This document shows, in pieces, positions 47,035-56,319 of a stretch of DNA of 64,000 nt. The translations under genes and the position numbers were made by a program. Positions within the stretch are counted from its first letter, which is position 1. Each line of letters begins with the position of its first letter. The stretch is from contig NC_015496.1 of NCBI RefSeq assembly GCF_000212355.1, forward strand, positions 2,058,501 to 2,122,500, given 5' to 3'. Source of the stretch: Dokdonia sp. 4H-3-7-5 (GTDB lineage: Bacteria > Bacteroidota > Bacteroidia > Flavobacteriales > Flavobacteriaceae). A model generated the notes under the pieces. It searched no databases. It was not told the origin of the DNA and worked only from the letters and a program-made list of their open reading frames with translations.

Positions 47035-48321
47035 ATGGCAGATAAAGCAACCCTAACGATAGATGGAAAAAGTTACGAGTTCCCAATAATTACAGGAACT
47101 GAGAAGGAGCAGGCAATTGATATAAAGACGCTCAGAGGAGCTACTGGAGGAATCACGACGATAGATCCAGGTTATAAAAATACAGGGTCTTGTGAGAGCG
47201 CTATTACTTTTCTAGATGGGGAGAAAGGAATTCTTAGATACCGCGGTTATTCAATAGAAGAGCTTGCAGAGAAAGCAGATTTTCTTGAAACAGCTTATTT
47301 ATTGATTTTTGGAGAGCTTCCTACAAAACAACAACTAGATAAATTTCACGCAGATATCAAATCTGAATCTCACGTAGATGAAGATATGAAGAAAATCTTA
47401 GATGGTTTTCCTAAGTCTGCACACCCTATGGGTGTGTTAAGTGCGCTTACCTCTGCACTTATAGCATTTAATCCTTCTACTGTAAATGTAGATTCTGAAG
47501 AAGATATGTATGCTGCTATTGTAAAACTTCTAGCGAAGTTTCCAGTACTAGCTGCATGGGCAATGCGCAAGAAAAAGAGCCAACCTCTTGATTATGGAGA
47601 TAATTCTCTTGGTTATGTAGAGAACTTCCATAAAATGATGTTTGCAAAGCCTAATGAGGAGTATAAGGTGGATAAAGCTGTTATTGAAGCTATTGATAAG
47701 TTACTAATCTTACATGCAGATCATGAGCAAAACTGTTCTACATCTACAGTACGTATAGTAGGATCATCACATGCTGGTTTATTTGCTTCTATTTCTGCAG
47801 GAATCTCTGCATTATGGGGACCATTACACGGTGGAGCAAACCAAGCTGTAATTGAAATGCTAGAAGCAATCAAAGAAGATGGTGGTGATACTAAAAAATA
47901 TATGGCTAAAGCTAAGGATAAGGAAGATCCTTTCCGTTTAATGGGCTTTGGGCATAGAGTATATAAAAACTTTGACCCTAGAGCAAAGATTATTAAAGTA
48001 GCTGCAGATGATGTTCTTACTCAATTAGGAATAGAAGATCCTGTATTGGATATAGCTAAGGGACTTGAAAAAGAAGCTCTTGAAGATCCATATTTTGTAG
48101 ACCGTAAATTATATCCAAACGTAGATTTCTATTCAGGTATTATTTATCGTGCACTAGATATTCCAGTAGAGATGTTTACTGTGATGTTTGCAGTAGGTCG
48201 TCTTCCAGGTTGGATTGCTCAATGGAGAGAGATGAGATTAGGTAAAGAGCCTATCGGACGTCCACGTCAGGTATATACTGGTGAAAACTTAAGATCTTTT
48301 AAAGAGGTTTCAGAGAGATAA
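47035..48321 (+). CDS. gltA: Citrate synthase
   Basis: 428 aa, type II (allosteric-length) form. Condenses oxaloacetate and acetyl-CoA to open the TCA cycle. N-terminal small domain (MADKATLTIDGKSYEFPIIT in parts), GILRYRGYSIEELAE, catalytic His regions LHADHEQNCSTSTVR and FGHRVYKNFDPRAKI, GPLHGGANQAVIEML, and catalytic Asp in YPNVDFYSG. Last gene of the carA-eno-gltA series, with a long upstream non-coding region and its own terminator. The possible -7 box TAATTTAG at 46982 is weak. Confidence 0.97.
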   Translation: MADKATLTIDGKSYEFPIITGTEKEQAIDIKTLRGATGGITTIDPGYKNTGSCESAITFLDGEKGILRYRGYSIEELAEKADFLETAYLLIFGELPTKQQLDKFHADIKSESHVDEDMKKILDGFPKSAHPMGVLSALTSALIAFNPSTVNVDSEEDMYAAIVKLLAKFPVLAAWAMRKKKSQPLDYGDNSLGYVENFHKMMFAKPNEEYKVDKAVIEAIDKLLILHADHEQNCSTSTVRIVGSSHAGLFASISAGISALWGPLHGGANQAVIEMLEAIKEDGGDTKKYMAKAKDKEDPFRLMGFGHRVYKNFDPRAKIIKVAADDVLTQLGIEDPVLDIAKGLEKEALEDPYFVDRKLYPNVDFYSGIIYRALDIPVEMFTVMFAVGRLPGWIAQWREMRLGKEPIGRPRQVYTGENLRSFKEVSER

Positions 48322-48342
48322 AAACTCAGTAATAAAATATAT

Positions 48343-48372
48343 AAGAGCAAACATTTCGTTTGCTCTTTTTTT
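48343..48372 (+). terminator. gltA terminator
   Basis: AAGAGCAAAC (48343-48352) / GTTTGCTCTT (48358-48367), loop ATTTC, followed by a T run. The first ATG of the next open frame begins at 48373, right at the end of this T run. Confidence 0.9.
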
Positions 48373-48921
48373 ATGCTTAAAAAGTTAGAATTTGACTATT
48401 TAGTAATTTGTAAATTCACTTTCGTGAAAGATACCAACCATCCATTACCAGTTATTGTAGAGCAAGCAGAACTTACACTTGCAGGTTTACAGACTACAAT
48501 GTCTCTAGCTCATAATACAACAATGCAATTATGGCAAACCTTTGGACCATTAAAAAAGTCAATTCATAACAAGTCTAATGGTGGAAGTTATAGCGTGCAG
48601 TGCTATGCAGATAATTTTATGTCTATTCCTTTTACACCAGAAACCAAGTTTGTAAAATGGGCGGCAGTAGCGGTATTTAACGAAGATGATATTCCAAAGG
48701 AGTTAGAAGTGTTGAAAATCCCAAAGGGTAAATGGGCTGTTTTTTCATATAAAGGCACCATAAGTGATTTTGGAAAATTTGCTCAGTATGTCTATCAAGA
48801 GTGGCTTCCGTCATCTGGGTATCAATTGGATCATAGACCACATTATGAGTTCATGGCTTCGGATTATTTAGGGCCTAATCACCCAGATGCTCAAGAAGAA
48901 GTCTGGATTCCAATTGTATAG
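48373..48921 (+). CDS. GyrI-like small-molecule-binding domain protein
   Basis: Up to 182 aa. SOUL/GyrI-type effector-binding fold, as in the C-terminal domain of AraC-type regulators, but here without a DNA-binding domain. Typical blocks: LAGLQTTMSLAHNTTMQLWQTF, WAAVAVFNEDDIPKELEVLKIPKGKWAVFSYKG (in parts), YVYQEWLPSSGYQLDHRPHYEFM (in parts) and a final EEVWIPIV. The start is uncertain: the ATG at 48373 touches the gltA terminator, and an in-frame GTG at 48424 would give a protein starting at the family domain. The bases 48419-48430 (CTTTCGTGAAAG) look like a degraded palindromic repeat. Confidence 0.8.
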   Translation: MLKKLEFDYLVICKFTFVKDTNHPLPVIVEQAELTLAGLQTTMSLAHNTTMQLWQTFGPLKKSIHNKSNGGSYSVQCYADNFMSIPFTPETKFVKWAAVAVFNEDDIPKELEVLKIPKGKWAVFSYKGTISDFGKFAQYVYQEWLPSSGYQLDHRPHYEFMASDYLGPNHPDAQEEVWIPIV

Positions 48922-49007
48922 TTTTAGTCTTATTCAATAACTATATTTTTTATGTTACTTAATCGTAGTTGTTGGGATTTCAAGAGTGGAATTTGTAATT
49001 TCACGCT

Positions 49008-49922
49008 ATGCTTAAACTCAATGTAAAAAACGAAACGTCACGTCTTAAAGCCGTGGTTTTAGGAACTGCAGAAAGTAATGGACCTACACCATCACTAGAA
49101 GATGCTTATGACCCTAAGTCGGCACTTCATATTAAAGAAGGTACGTATCCTCTAGAAAAAGACATGGTTCCAGAGATGGAAGCAGTAGCAACTATATTCA
49201 AGAAGTATGATGTAGAGGTGTATAGACCTAAACTTATAAAAGATATGAATCAGATCTTTACTAGGGATATAGGATTTGTGATTGATGATAAGTTTTTTAA
49301 GGCTAATATCCTCCCTGATAGGGAAGAGGAAATAGAAGCTATAGAACATGTTATAAAGCAAGTGGCACCAACGCATGTATTTAGATTGCCAGAAGAAGCA
49401 CATATTGAAGGAGGAGATGTGATGCTTGCAGATGATCATATTTTTATCGGGACTTATAGAGGTGCAGACTATCCAGATTATATCATTGCACGTACAAATA
49501 TGCTCGCCGTAGGAATGATACAGGAATTATTCCCAAATAAAAAAGTAATGTCATTTGATCTTAGAAAATCAAACACAGATCCATACAGTAACGCACTTCA
49601 CTTAGATTGCTGTTTTCAACCAGTAGGTAACGGTAAAGCCATTCTACATAAAAACGGATTCCTTCAAGAAAAAGAGTATAACTGGCTGTTAAATCATTAC
49701 GGAAAGGAGAATGTATTTGAAATCTCGTCTCAAGAGATGTTTAATATGAATTCTAATATATTCAGTATATCGCCAGAAGTAGTAATTTCTGAACGTAATT
49801 TTACGAGATTAAATACGTGGCTGAGAGATCAGAATATTACCGTAGAAGAAGTTGCTTATGCAGAGATTGCAAAGCAAGAAGGATTACTAAGATGTAGTAC
49901 ACTACCGCTTATAAGAATGTAG
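49008..49922 (+). CDS. Guanidino-modifying hydrolase (arginine deiminase / DDAH-like)
   Basis: 304 aa. Pentein-fold family that hydrolyses or transfers the guanidino group of arginine or its derivatives. Visible: RDIGFVIDDKFF with the Asp pair of the substrate site, EEAHIEGGDVML (Glu-Gly-Gly-Asp), the catalytic His in ALHLDCCFQPVG, NMNSNIFSISPEVVISERNF (in parts) and the C-terminal nucleophile Cys in GLLRCSTLPLIR. Substrate cannot be told apart (arginine, methylarginines or a peptidyl-arginine relative). It stands alone with the GyrI-like gene upstream. Confidence 0.85.
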   Translation: MLKLNVKNETSRLKAVVLGTAESNGPTPSLEDAYDPKSALHIKEGTYPLEKDMVPEMEAVATIFKKYDVEVYRPKLIKDMNQIFTRDIGFVIDDKFFKANILPDREEEIEAIEHVIKQVAPTHVFRLPEEAHIEGGDVMLADDHIFIGTYRGADYPDYIIARTNMLAVGMIQELFPNKKVMSFDLRKSNTDPYSNALHLDCCFQPVGNGKAILHKNGFLQEKEYNWLLNHYGKENVFEISSQEMFNMNSNIFSISPEVVISERNFTRLNTWLRDQNITVEEVAYAEIAKQEGLLRCSTLPLIRM

Positions 49923-49946
49923 TTATTTCATTAACGCATTTTATTA

Positions 49947-50444
49947 TTATTCACAGGATTTAAAAAGAGACGTAATAAAATCTATATCTACGTCTTTACT
50001 TACTTCATAAAAATAATCTAATTGCCATTTTTTCGTGTTTAGAGCTTGTTTATTATTTGGAGTGTCCCATGCTGGATAAACTCTAAAAGCTCTTTTGCCT
50101 TCTTTAGTTTGGGTTGATATTATTCCTTTTTTGATAAGGATTGATCTAGGGAAGACAAATTGACCTAACTCATTTTCTGTCTTTACATTTACTACATAAA
50201 AATCAATAATATCACTTTCGTGAAAAGGTGAGATTTCTCCGCTTTCCAAGCGCTTCCAGAATGTTACAAATTGGCCTGTTTTTTTAGGCGTTACTTTTGC
50301 ATCTCTACATATAATATTTAATCCTGCTAGCGTAAATGTACAGGCACCGTAGGATTTGCTTTCGAGCTCGTCATGATAATCCGAAATATAAAGCGAGCAT
50401 TTGTCGTAAATGCTCGCTTTAATTTGTTGTAGGTTAGAGGTCAT
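49947..50444 (-). CDS. MepB-family protein
   Basis: 165 aa. Resembles the MepB family (named from the Staphylococcus mepRAB locus; biochemical role unknown). Typical blocks: YGACTFTLAGLNIICRDAKVTPKKTGQFVTFWKR (in parts), FPRSILIKKGIIST, GKRAFRVYPAWDTPNNKQA (in parts) and KTKKWQ-like TKKWQLDYF. It starts 6 bp before purT ends, in the same direction, so the two may share a transcript. A degraded palindromic repeat (CTTTCGTGAAAAG, about 50213-50226) lies in the coding sequence. No mepA or mepR neighbour is present. Confidence 0.82.
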   Translation of the reverse strand: MTSNLQQIKASIYDKCSLYISDYHDELESKSYGACTFTLAGLNIICRDAKVTPKKTGQFVTFWKRLESGEISPFHESDIIDFYVVNVKTENELGQFVFPRSILIKKGIISTQTKEGKRAFRVYPAWDTPNNKQALNTKKWQLDYFYEVSKDVDIDFITSLFKSCE

Positions 50445-50450
50445 TGGCTG

Positions 50451-51614
50451 TTAAATTACAGAGACTTTCGAAGCGAGCTCTTTTGCTCTTTCGGTAACGT
50501 TTGTAATATTACCATTTAGTTGGTCATAGGTTATCGCAACTCCCATACGTCTGTATGGACGGGAGGTGGGTTTTCCAAAAAGCCTGAAGTCACATTTAGA
50601 AGCTGCGGCAATATTTTCTATACCCGTAAAAGATGGATTATCAGAATCCTTAGTTGCAAGAATCACGGCACTTGCACCTATACGTTCTTGAGTAATTTCT
50701 TTTATGGGTAGTCCTAAAACCGCTCTTAAGTGTAGTTCAAACTCATTATAGTTCTGAGTGTTTGCCAGAGTTACCATACCCGTATCATGTGGTCTAGGTG
50801 AGAGTTCAGAAAAGTAAACACCATCATCTCCTACAAAGAATTCTACGCCCCATAAACCAGCTCCTCCTAAAGCAGCAGTAACTTTAGCTGCCATTTCTTG
50901 AGCGGTTTTGAGATGAGCATCCGTCATGGTTGCTGGTTGCCAGCTTTCTTGGTAGTCGCCTCGTTCTTGACGGTGACCTACAGGAGGGCAAAACAGCGTC
51001 TCACCATCTCTTTGTGTAACAGTGAGAAGTGTAATCTCGTAATTGAAATTTACAAAAGACTCCACAATCACCTCGGCGACATCTCCTCTTGATCCAGCTT
51101 GAGAGTATTCCCAAGCTCGTTGAATATCATCTGGTGTTTTGATGGTAGACTGCCCTTTCCCGCTAGAAGACATCAAGGGCTTTACTACGCAAGGAATTCC
51201 TACTTCCTTAACTGCTTTTTGCAATGTTTCTGCAGATGTTGCATAGCGATAATTTGCAGTTTTTAAGCCAAGGTCTTTAGCCGCTAAGTCGCGTATAGAT
51301 TTGCGATTCATTGTGAAGTTAGCAGCTTTTGCACTTGGGATTACTGTATATCCCTGCTTTTCATATTCATAAAAACGCTCTGTGCGAATTGCCTCTATTT
51401 CTGGAACGATAAAATCAGGTTTATGCTTCTCGACTAGTCTATCTAGAGCGTCGCCATCTAGCATATTTATCACCTCGCGACCATCTGCTACTTGCATTGC
51501 AGGAGCATTATCATAACTATCTACAGCAATTACAGTTTGACCAAGGCGTTGTGCTGCAATTACAAATTCCTTTCCCAGTTCTCCTGAGCCTAGTAATACT
51601 ATCTTTTTATTCAT
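50451..51614 (-). CDS. purT: Formate-dependent GAR transformylase
   Basis: 387 aa from the ATG at 51614 ([17 protein letters not shown]), chosen over the longer frame to 51632. PurT uses formate and ATP to formylate glycinamide ribonucleotide in purine synthesis, replacing folate-dependent PurN. ATP-grasp enzyme: [20 protein letters not shown] (in parts), [46 protein letters not shown] and [15 protein letters not shown] are visible. The upstream bases hold a partial palindromic-repeat half (GCTTTCGC, 51623-51630). Confidence 0.96.
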   Translation of the reverse strand: MNKKIVLLGSGELGKEFVIAAQRLGQTVIAVDSYDNAPAMQVADGREVINMLDGDALDRLVEKHKPDFIVPEIEAIRTERFYEYEKQGYTVIPSAKAANFTMNRKSIRDLAAKDLGLKTANYRYATSAETLQKAVKEVGIPCVVKPLMSSSGKGQSTIKTPDDIQRAWEYSQAGSRGDVAEVIVESFVNFNYEITLLTVTQRDGETLFCPPVGHRQERGDYQESWQPATMTDAHLKTAQEMAAKVTAALGGAGLWGVEFFVGDDGVYFSELSPRPHDTGMVTLANTQNYNEFELHLRAVLGLPIKEITQERIGASAVILATKDSDNPSFTGIENIAAASKCDFRLFGKPTSRPYRRMGVAITYDQLNGNITNVTERAKELASKVSVI

Positions 51615-51674
51615 AATGTTTTGCTTTCGCACTTTGGCAAGCTCCGTGTAAACTTCACTTGCTTGAAAGTTGTA

Positions 51675-53459
51675 TTATTTACTTTCTTCTATCCAACCAT
51701 TAATTTTTTCCTCAAGTAGTGCAAGTGGGATACATCCTGTCTCAAGTACTTCTTTATGAAACTCCCTGATATCAAATTTTTCACCTAATTCTTGGGTTGC
51801 TTTTGTGCGCAACTCTCTGATTTTAAGTTGACCAATTTTATAAGAAAGCGCTTGTCCCGGATTTGCCATATAGCGCTCAATTTCTGATGTGATACCTGCT
51901 TCGCTTTCTGCTTCATTTTCTAGACAATAAGCAATCGCTTTCTCGCGGCTCCATCCTTTAGTGTGGATTCCTGTATCTACCACAAGTCTAACTGCGCGGT
52001 GCATCTCAGCTCCCAGTGTTCCAAAATATTGATAAGGATCTGTATAAAGTCCTAGCTCTTTACCAAGCGATTCTGTATACAATGCCCAGCCTTCACCATA
52101 TGCGCTATACCATAATGTTTTTCTAAACTGTGGTAGTGTCTCGCTTTCTTGTGTTAGAGAAACCTGGAAGTGGTGTCCAGGGACAGCTTCATGTAAAAAT
52201 AATGACTCGTCTGAGTATACATTATATGTACTAGCATCTGGTATAGGTGTGTAAAAAATACCTGGTCGAGTTCCATCAAGCGATCCAGGATTATACTCTG
52301 CACTTGCAGAGTTCTCTCTAAATGCTTCTGTCTGTCTCACTTCAAAAGCCGTCTTAGGTTGTACACTAAAAAGTAAATCTACTTGAGGCTTTATAGTCTC
52401 ATGCATTGCATTAAAATTTGCAATAATTTCTTCTGGGGTAGTGTACGGCATTAGCTTTTTGTTAGTGCGTACATCATCAAAAAAAGCTTTTAAGTCTCCT
52501 TTAAAGCCAACTTGCTCTTTTACTTTTTCCATCTCCGTACGTATGCGAGTAACCTCGCTCAGTCCGAGTTGGTGTATCTCGTCTGCACTCATTGTAGTAG
52601 TAGTGTAAAGTTTGATAGCATAGTCATAATAATCGCTACCTGCAGGCAAATCACTATAGCCAGAGCTATCACGACCAGCAGCTAGGTACTCATTTTGTAA
52701 AAAGTCACGCATCTTTGCATAGGCAGGGATTACTTTGCCTTCTATCATGGCAATGTAATCTGTGCGTAAAGTGTTTTTATCTTCTTCTGTTATTCCTTCT
52801 GGAAAGTTTGCTACGGGCTTGTAAAACAAGTGATTTTCTACAGTTGCTTCCGTCATAGCATCCATTTGTGGGATGATTTTTTTAATAAGCGACTTAGGAA
52901 GTACGTAGTCTTCTGTCATTCCTTGACGCATATTTTGCTCTGAACTGTTGAGCCAGATAAGGTATTCGTCTACACGTGTTTGCCAGTTTCGATAATCTTC
53001 TACAGTGTTAAATGGTTGAGCACTCGCTCCACTCGCAAGTTGGCCAAACATAAGATGTGGAGACCACATCTGGTCTATAGGAGTAAGGTCTTTTTTAAAC
53101 TCCATACCTTCTAGATTGATCGCAATATCCCAGAGTAATACCTCTTTACTCATCTTCTCTGTGTCCGTAAGGTCACTGTCGTTAAACTGCTGGATAGAGT
53201 CACGGTACGAACTATAATAAGTCTTTACTGCATCCTTATGAGATTGAGATAATGCATCTGGAAATTTGTCATTATATCTATTATCACCAGACATCGTCGC
53301 GTTAAGCGGATTAAGTTTTAGTCCATCTTCATAATAGTTGTCTAGCACATTATTAAAAGCTACTGAAGTGTCTGTCGTACTAGCTGTTTCTGTTGTGGCA
53401 TCGTTTTTACAGGCTATTAGGCTTAAGGCCATTATTCCTGCGAGTAGTGTTTTTTTCAT
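51675..53459 (-). CDS. DUF885-family lipoprotein, predicted zinc peptidase
   Basis: 594 aa. Lipobox LIAC (Cys17), so predicted to be lipid-anchored in the envelope. The DUF885 family resembles M3/M32-type metallopeptidases: the zinc-binding-type motif LHEAVPGHHFQ lies at about residue 420, followed by YGEGWALYTESLGKELG with the third ligand. C-terminal NPGQALSYKIGQLKIRELR and TGCIPLALLEEKI are family blocks. Full length. Possible role in peptide processing; substrate unknown. Two palindromic repeats flank its upstream region (53526 and 53699). Confidence 0.88.
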   Translation of the reverse strand: MKKTLLAGIMALSLIACKNDATTETASTTDTSVAFNNVLDNYYEDGLKLNPLNATMSGDNRYNDKFPDALSQSHKDAVKTYYSSYRDSIQQFNDSDLTDTEKMSKEVLLWDIAINLEGMEFKKDLTPIDQMWSPHLMFGQLASGASAQPFNTVEDYRNWQTRVDEYLIWLNSSEQNMRQGMTEDYVLPKSLIKKIIPQMDAMTEATVENHLFYKPVANFPEGITEEDKNTLRTDYIAMIEGKVIPAYAKMRDFLQNEYLAAGRDSSGYSDLPAGSDYYDYAIKLYTTTTMSADEIHQLGLSEVTRIRTEMEKVKEQVGFKGDLKAFFDDVRTNKKLMPYTTPEEIIANFNAMHETIKPQVDLLFSVQPKTAFEVRQTEAFRENSASAEYNPGSLDGTRPGIFYTPIPDASTYNVYSDESLFLHEAVPGHHFQVSLTQESETLPQFRKTLWYSAYGEGWALYTESLGKELGLYTDPYQYFGTLGAEMHRAVRLVVDTGIHTKGWSREKAIAYCLENEAESEAGITSEIERYMANPGQALSYKIGQLKIRELRTKATQELGEKFDIREFHKEVLETGCIPLALLEEKINGWIEESK

Positions 53460-53525
53460 AAGGAAGGTTATAGATGTTGCAGCTATAGTTTTCTGCAGTT
53501 TACGTTGTTTTAAGGTGTTTGTTGC

Positions 53526-53540
53526 GCTTTCGCGAAAGCG
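53526..53540. repeat. Palindromic repeat copy 7 (upstream of the DUF885 gene)
   Basis: Exact GCTTTCGCGAAAGCG in the intergenic region, 67 bp upstream of the DUF885 start. Confidence 0.92.
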
Positions 53541-53654
53541 GTATTCTCACACTCACTATTACGTTACTAAGATACTTATTCACAAGTAAATTATATGGTC
53601 GCTTGGGTGCCTTATTACGCAGAAGAATATTAAGACTTATTGTGGAATTACAGA

Positions 53655-53692
53655 TATTAAAAAACCCGCTAAGAGATTAGCGGGTTTTGTTT
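53655..53692 (-). terminator. Terminator of the aminotransferase gene
   Basis: AAAACCCGCTAA (53661-53672) / TTAGCGGGTTTT (53677-53688), loop GAGA, with a T run on the minus strand (complement of the A run at 53659-53664). Confidence 0.88.
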
Positions 53693-53698
53693 TGTTAT

Positions 53699-53713
53699 GC
53701 TTTCGCGAAAGCG
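53699..53713. repeat. Palindromic repeat copy 8 (between terminator and aminotransferase gene)
   Basis: Exact GCTTTCGCGAAAGCG between the aminotransferase stop (53727) and its terminator, so it would be transcribed in the 3' tail of that mRNA. Confidence 0.92.
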
Positions 53714-53726
53714 TAATTAATAAGAA

Positions 53727-54911
53727 CTATGAAACAGCAGCTTTAATCTGCTTCATTGCGTCTTTTATGTTGTCTACACTAGCTGCATAAGATATACGTA
53801 TACAATCTGGATTTCCAAATGCTTCACCAGTAACCGTCGCAACATTTGCCGCTTCAAGTAAGTAGAGTGAAAAATCTGATGCGTTTTCAATTTTTGTTCC
53901 ACCTAGTGTTTTTCCGAAGTAGTATGAGATATTCGGGAATACATAAAATGCACCTTCTGGCTCGTTGCATTTAAATCCTTCAATATCATTTAGTAAGTCT
54001 AGTATCAAAGTGCGACGACTTTTAAACTCGTCTATCATGTATTGCACTTTGCTTACTGGAGCTTCTAGAGCTGTTATCACAGCACGTTGAGCAATACAAT
54101 TTGTGCCACTAGTAATCTGTCCTTGCATTTTATTACACGCACGTGCAATATATTCTGGTCCGCCTATGTAACCTACACGCCATCCCGTCATTGCAAAAGC
54201 TTTTGACACACCATTTACAGTAACCGTACGATCATACATGTCTGGAAACTGAGCCATACTTGCGTGCTCACCTACATAGTTGATGTGCTCATATATCTCA
54301 TCGCTCACAACGATGATGTTTGGGTATTTTACAAGAACATCTGCTAGGCCGCGTAATTCTTCTTTACTGTAAATAGATCCTGAAGGATTACAAGGAGAGC
54401 TATACCAAAGCATCTTAGTCTTAGGAGTAATAGCCGCCTCAAGCTGCTCAGGAGTCATTTTAAAATTAGTGTCTATAGAAGTTGGTACTTCAACAGGTAC
54501 GCCTTCTGCTATTTTTACAATATCTGAGTAGCTTACCCAGTAAGGGCATGGTAGTATTACCTCGTCACCTGGGTCAAGACATACTAATGCAATATTAGCT
54601 AGTGATTGTTTTGCTCCAGTAGAAACTACAATTTGTGGTAATTTGTAATCGAGCTTGTTGTCTCTTTTAAATTTTGTGATAATAGCCTCTTTTAGCTCTA
54701 CATAACCGTCTACAGGGGTGTATGAATTATAGTTGTCATTTATAGCCTGTATTGCGGCATCCTTTATAAAGTCTGGAGTATTAAAATCTGGTTCTCCTAG
54801 GCTTAAACCTATAATATCTTTTCCTTCTGCTCTTAATTCTCTTGCTTTGGCAGCCATTGCTAGTGTTGCAGAGGTAGCCATTTCTGTTACACGGGTAGAT
54901 AGTTTATTCAT
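53727..54911 (-). CDS. Aspartate aminotransferase, class I/II PLP enzyme
   Basis: 394 aa, fold type I PLP enzyme resembling AspB/AspC subfamily 1 gamma. N-terminal LSTRVTEMATSATLAMAAKA, IIGLSLGEPDFNTP, VDGYVELKEAI, WYSSPCNPSGSIYSKEEL, and the PLP lysine at about 237 in VNGVSKAFAMTGWRVGY; C-terminal Arg in CIRISYAAS. Transfers the amino group between aspartate and 2-oxoglutarate; other amino acids or prephenate are possible. The gene symbol is left open because aspB and aatA names overlap. Monocistronic with terminator. Confidence 0.93.
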   Translation of the reverse strand: MNKLSTRVTEMATSATLAMAAKARELRAEGKDIIGLSLGEPDFNTPDFIKDAAIQAINDNYNSYTPVDGYVELKEAIITKFKRDNKLDYKLPQIVVSTGAKQSLANIALVCLDPGDEVILPCPYWVSYSDIVKIAEGVPVEVPTSIDTNFKMTPEQLEAAITPKTKMLWYSSPCNPSGSIYSKEELRGLADVLVKYPNIIVVSDEIYEHINYVGEHASMAQFPDMYDRTVTVNGVSKAFAMTGWRVGYIGGPEYIARACNKMQGQITSGTNCIAQRAVITALEAPVSKVQYMIDEFKSRRTLILDLLNDIEGFKCNEPEGAFYVFPNISYYFGKTLGGTKIENASDFSLYLLEAANVATVTGEAFGNPDCIRISYAASVDNIKDAMKQIKAAVS

Positions 54912-54961
54912 ACTAGGAGATTATAAATTATGTTGATATAAGTTTTGTACTGCAAGTTAAC

Positions 54962-54996
54962 AAAAAGTGCCAAATCCTTTAGGGATTTGGCACTTG
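54962..54996 (-). terminator. Terminator of the fatty-acid desaturase gene
   Basis: AAGTGCCAAATCC (54965-54977) / GGATTTGGCACTT (54983-54995) with loop TTTAG, and an A run (54962-54966) giving T on the minus strand; 28 bp after the desaturase stop. Confidence 0.9.
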
Positions 54997-55022
54997 ATAT
55001 TTTCTGAAAAATTAGGCTTGTT

Positions 55023-56120
55023 TTATGCAGTAATCGCAGGTTTCATTCCCATGTTTTTTAGGTGATTGAAGTGAGCAACGAGCGCCTTTCTTGTTGTTTC
55101 ATATTCATGATAAGGAAGGTTAAATTCATTTGCTGTTTCTCTTACAATCTTACTAATCTTTGTATAGTGTACGTGACTAATGTGAGGGAAAATATGGTGT
55201 TCTACTTGGTGGTTTAAACCTCCAGAAAACCAGTTCATGATTCTGTTTTTAGTAGAAAAATTAACTGTAGTAAATAATTGGTGTATCGCCCACGTATTTT
55301 TCATGGTTCCTGTTTCATCAGGTAATGGCATGTGAGCATCTTCAACCATGTGTGCAAGTTGAAAAATCACACTTAAAATTACTCCAGCTACATAATGCAT
55401 AATAAAGAATCCTATGAGAATTTTCCACCATGCAAGATCCATCACAATCATCGGGATTACAATCCACATACCTAGATAGATAGCTTTAGTAATAAGTAGT
55501 GTGCTCCATTGTCTCGCAGGACTTTGTAGTTTTCCATAAGATAGTTTGCGCTTCATGTAGCGTTTCATTTGGAAGAAATCTGTAGTGAGCGCCCAATTAA
55601 AAGTAAGGAGTCCATATAAAAATACAGAGTAATACTGCTGGAATTTATGAGCCCAATGCCACTTACCGTGTTTTGAGAAACGTAATACGCGTCCAGCTTC
55701 CATATCTTCATCATGGCCGTGTATGTTAGTATACGTGTGGTGAAGTACATTGTGTTGTACTTGCCAGTTATACACATTACCAGCTAGTATATAAATACTA
55801 CTACCCATTAATTTGTTGACCCATTTTTTACTAGAAAATGAACCGTGATTTCCATCATGCATTACATTCATACCTATTCCAGCCATTCCTACACCCATTA
55901 CAACAGTAAGAAGTAATTGTAGCCACGTAGGCATATCAAGGGTCAAGAATAAAAAATAAGGTACTAAGTATATAGCAAACATGATAATCGCCTTGAGGTA
56001 CAATTTCCAGTTACCTGTGCGTTTAATATCATTTTCTTTAAAATAAGAATTTACACGTTTATTCAGCGTTCTGAAGAATTTTGCTGAGTCCGTGCGCGAA
56101 AATTTAATTGTATTTTCCAT
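55023..56120 (-). CDS. Membrane fatty-acid desaturase (acyl-CoA/acyl-lipid desaturase family)
   Basis: 365 aa integral-membrane di-iron enzyme with about four hydrophobic segments. Three histidine boxes: HDGNH (88-92), HNVLHH (123-128) and HQVEHH (about 300-305). The third box with Gln is typical of front-end (delta-5/delta-6-type) desaturases, but the protein lacks the fused cytochrome b5 domain, as in other bacterial members. Introduces a cis double bond into fatty acids; regiospecificity cannot be read from the motifs. Monocistronic. Confidence 0.9.
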   Translation of the reverse strand: MENTIKFSRTDSAKFFRTLNKRVNSYFKENDIKRTGNWKLYLKAIIMFAIYLVPYFLFLTLDMPTWLQLLLTVVMGVGMAGIGMNVMHDGNHGSFSSKKWVNKLMGSSIYILAGNVYNWQVQHNVLHHTYTNIHGHDEDMEAGRVLRFSKHGKWHWAHKFQQYYSVFLYGLLTFNWALTTDFFQMKRYMKRKLSYGKLQSPARQWSTLLITKAIYLGMWIVIPMIVMDLAWWKILIGFFIMHYVAGVILSVIFQLAHMVEDAHMPLPDETGTMKNTWAIHQLFTTVNFSTKNRIMNWFSGGLNHQVEHHIFPHISHVHYTKISKIVRETANEFNLPYHEYETTRKALVAHFNHLKNMGMKPAITA

Positions 56121-56319
56121 AATAATGTAATTACCCTTACATAGCGCACTTTAATTCAAGATATTGCACTCTGCATAGCGTTTTTCTCTCGCTTTCGCGA
56201 AAAAGTTTTTCTTTTATAATAGCGTTGTAAAAGTAATACTTAATCCCGCTCACAGCTATGAACCTGCGTTAAAATAATAGGGAGTAAAATGGTACTTTTA
56301 CAGTCCTAATATACTACTA
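56121..56319. other. Divergent intergenic region with palindromic near-copy
   Basis: 199 bp between the desaturase and rsmG starts. It carries GCTTTCGCGAAA at 56191-56202 (12-base match; the last three bases are AAG instead of GCG). A possible -7 box TACTTTTA precedes rsmG. Confidence 0.6.
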
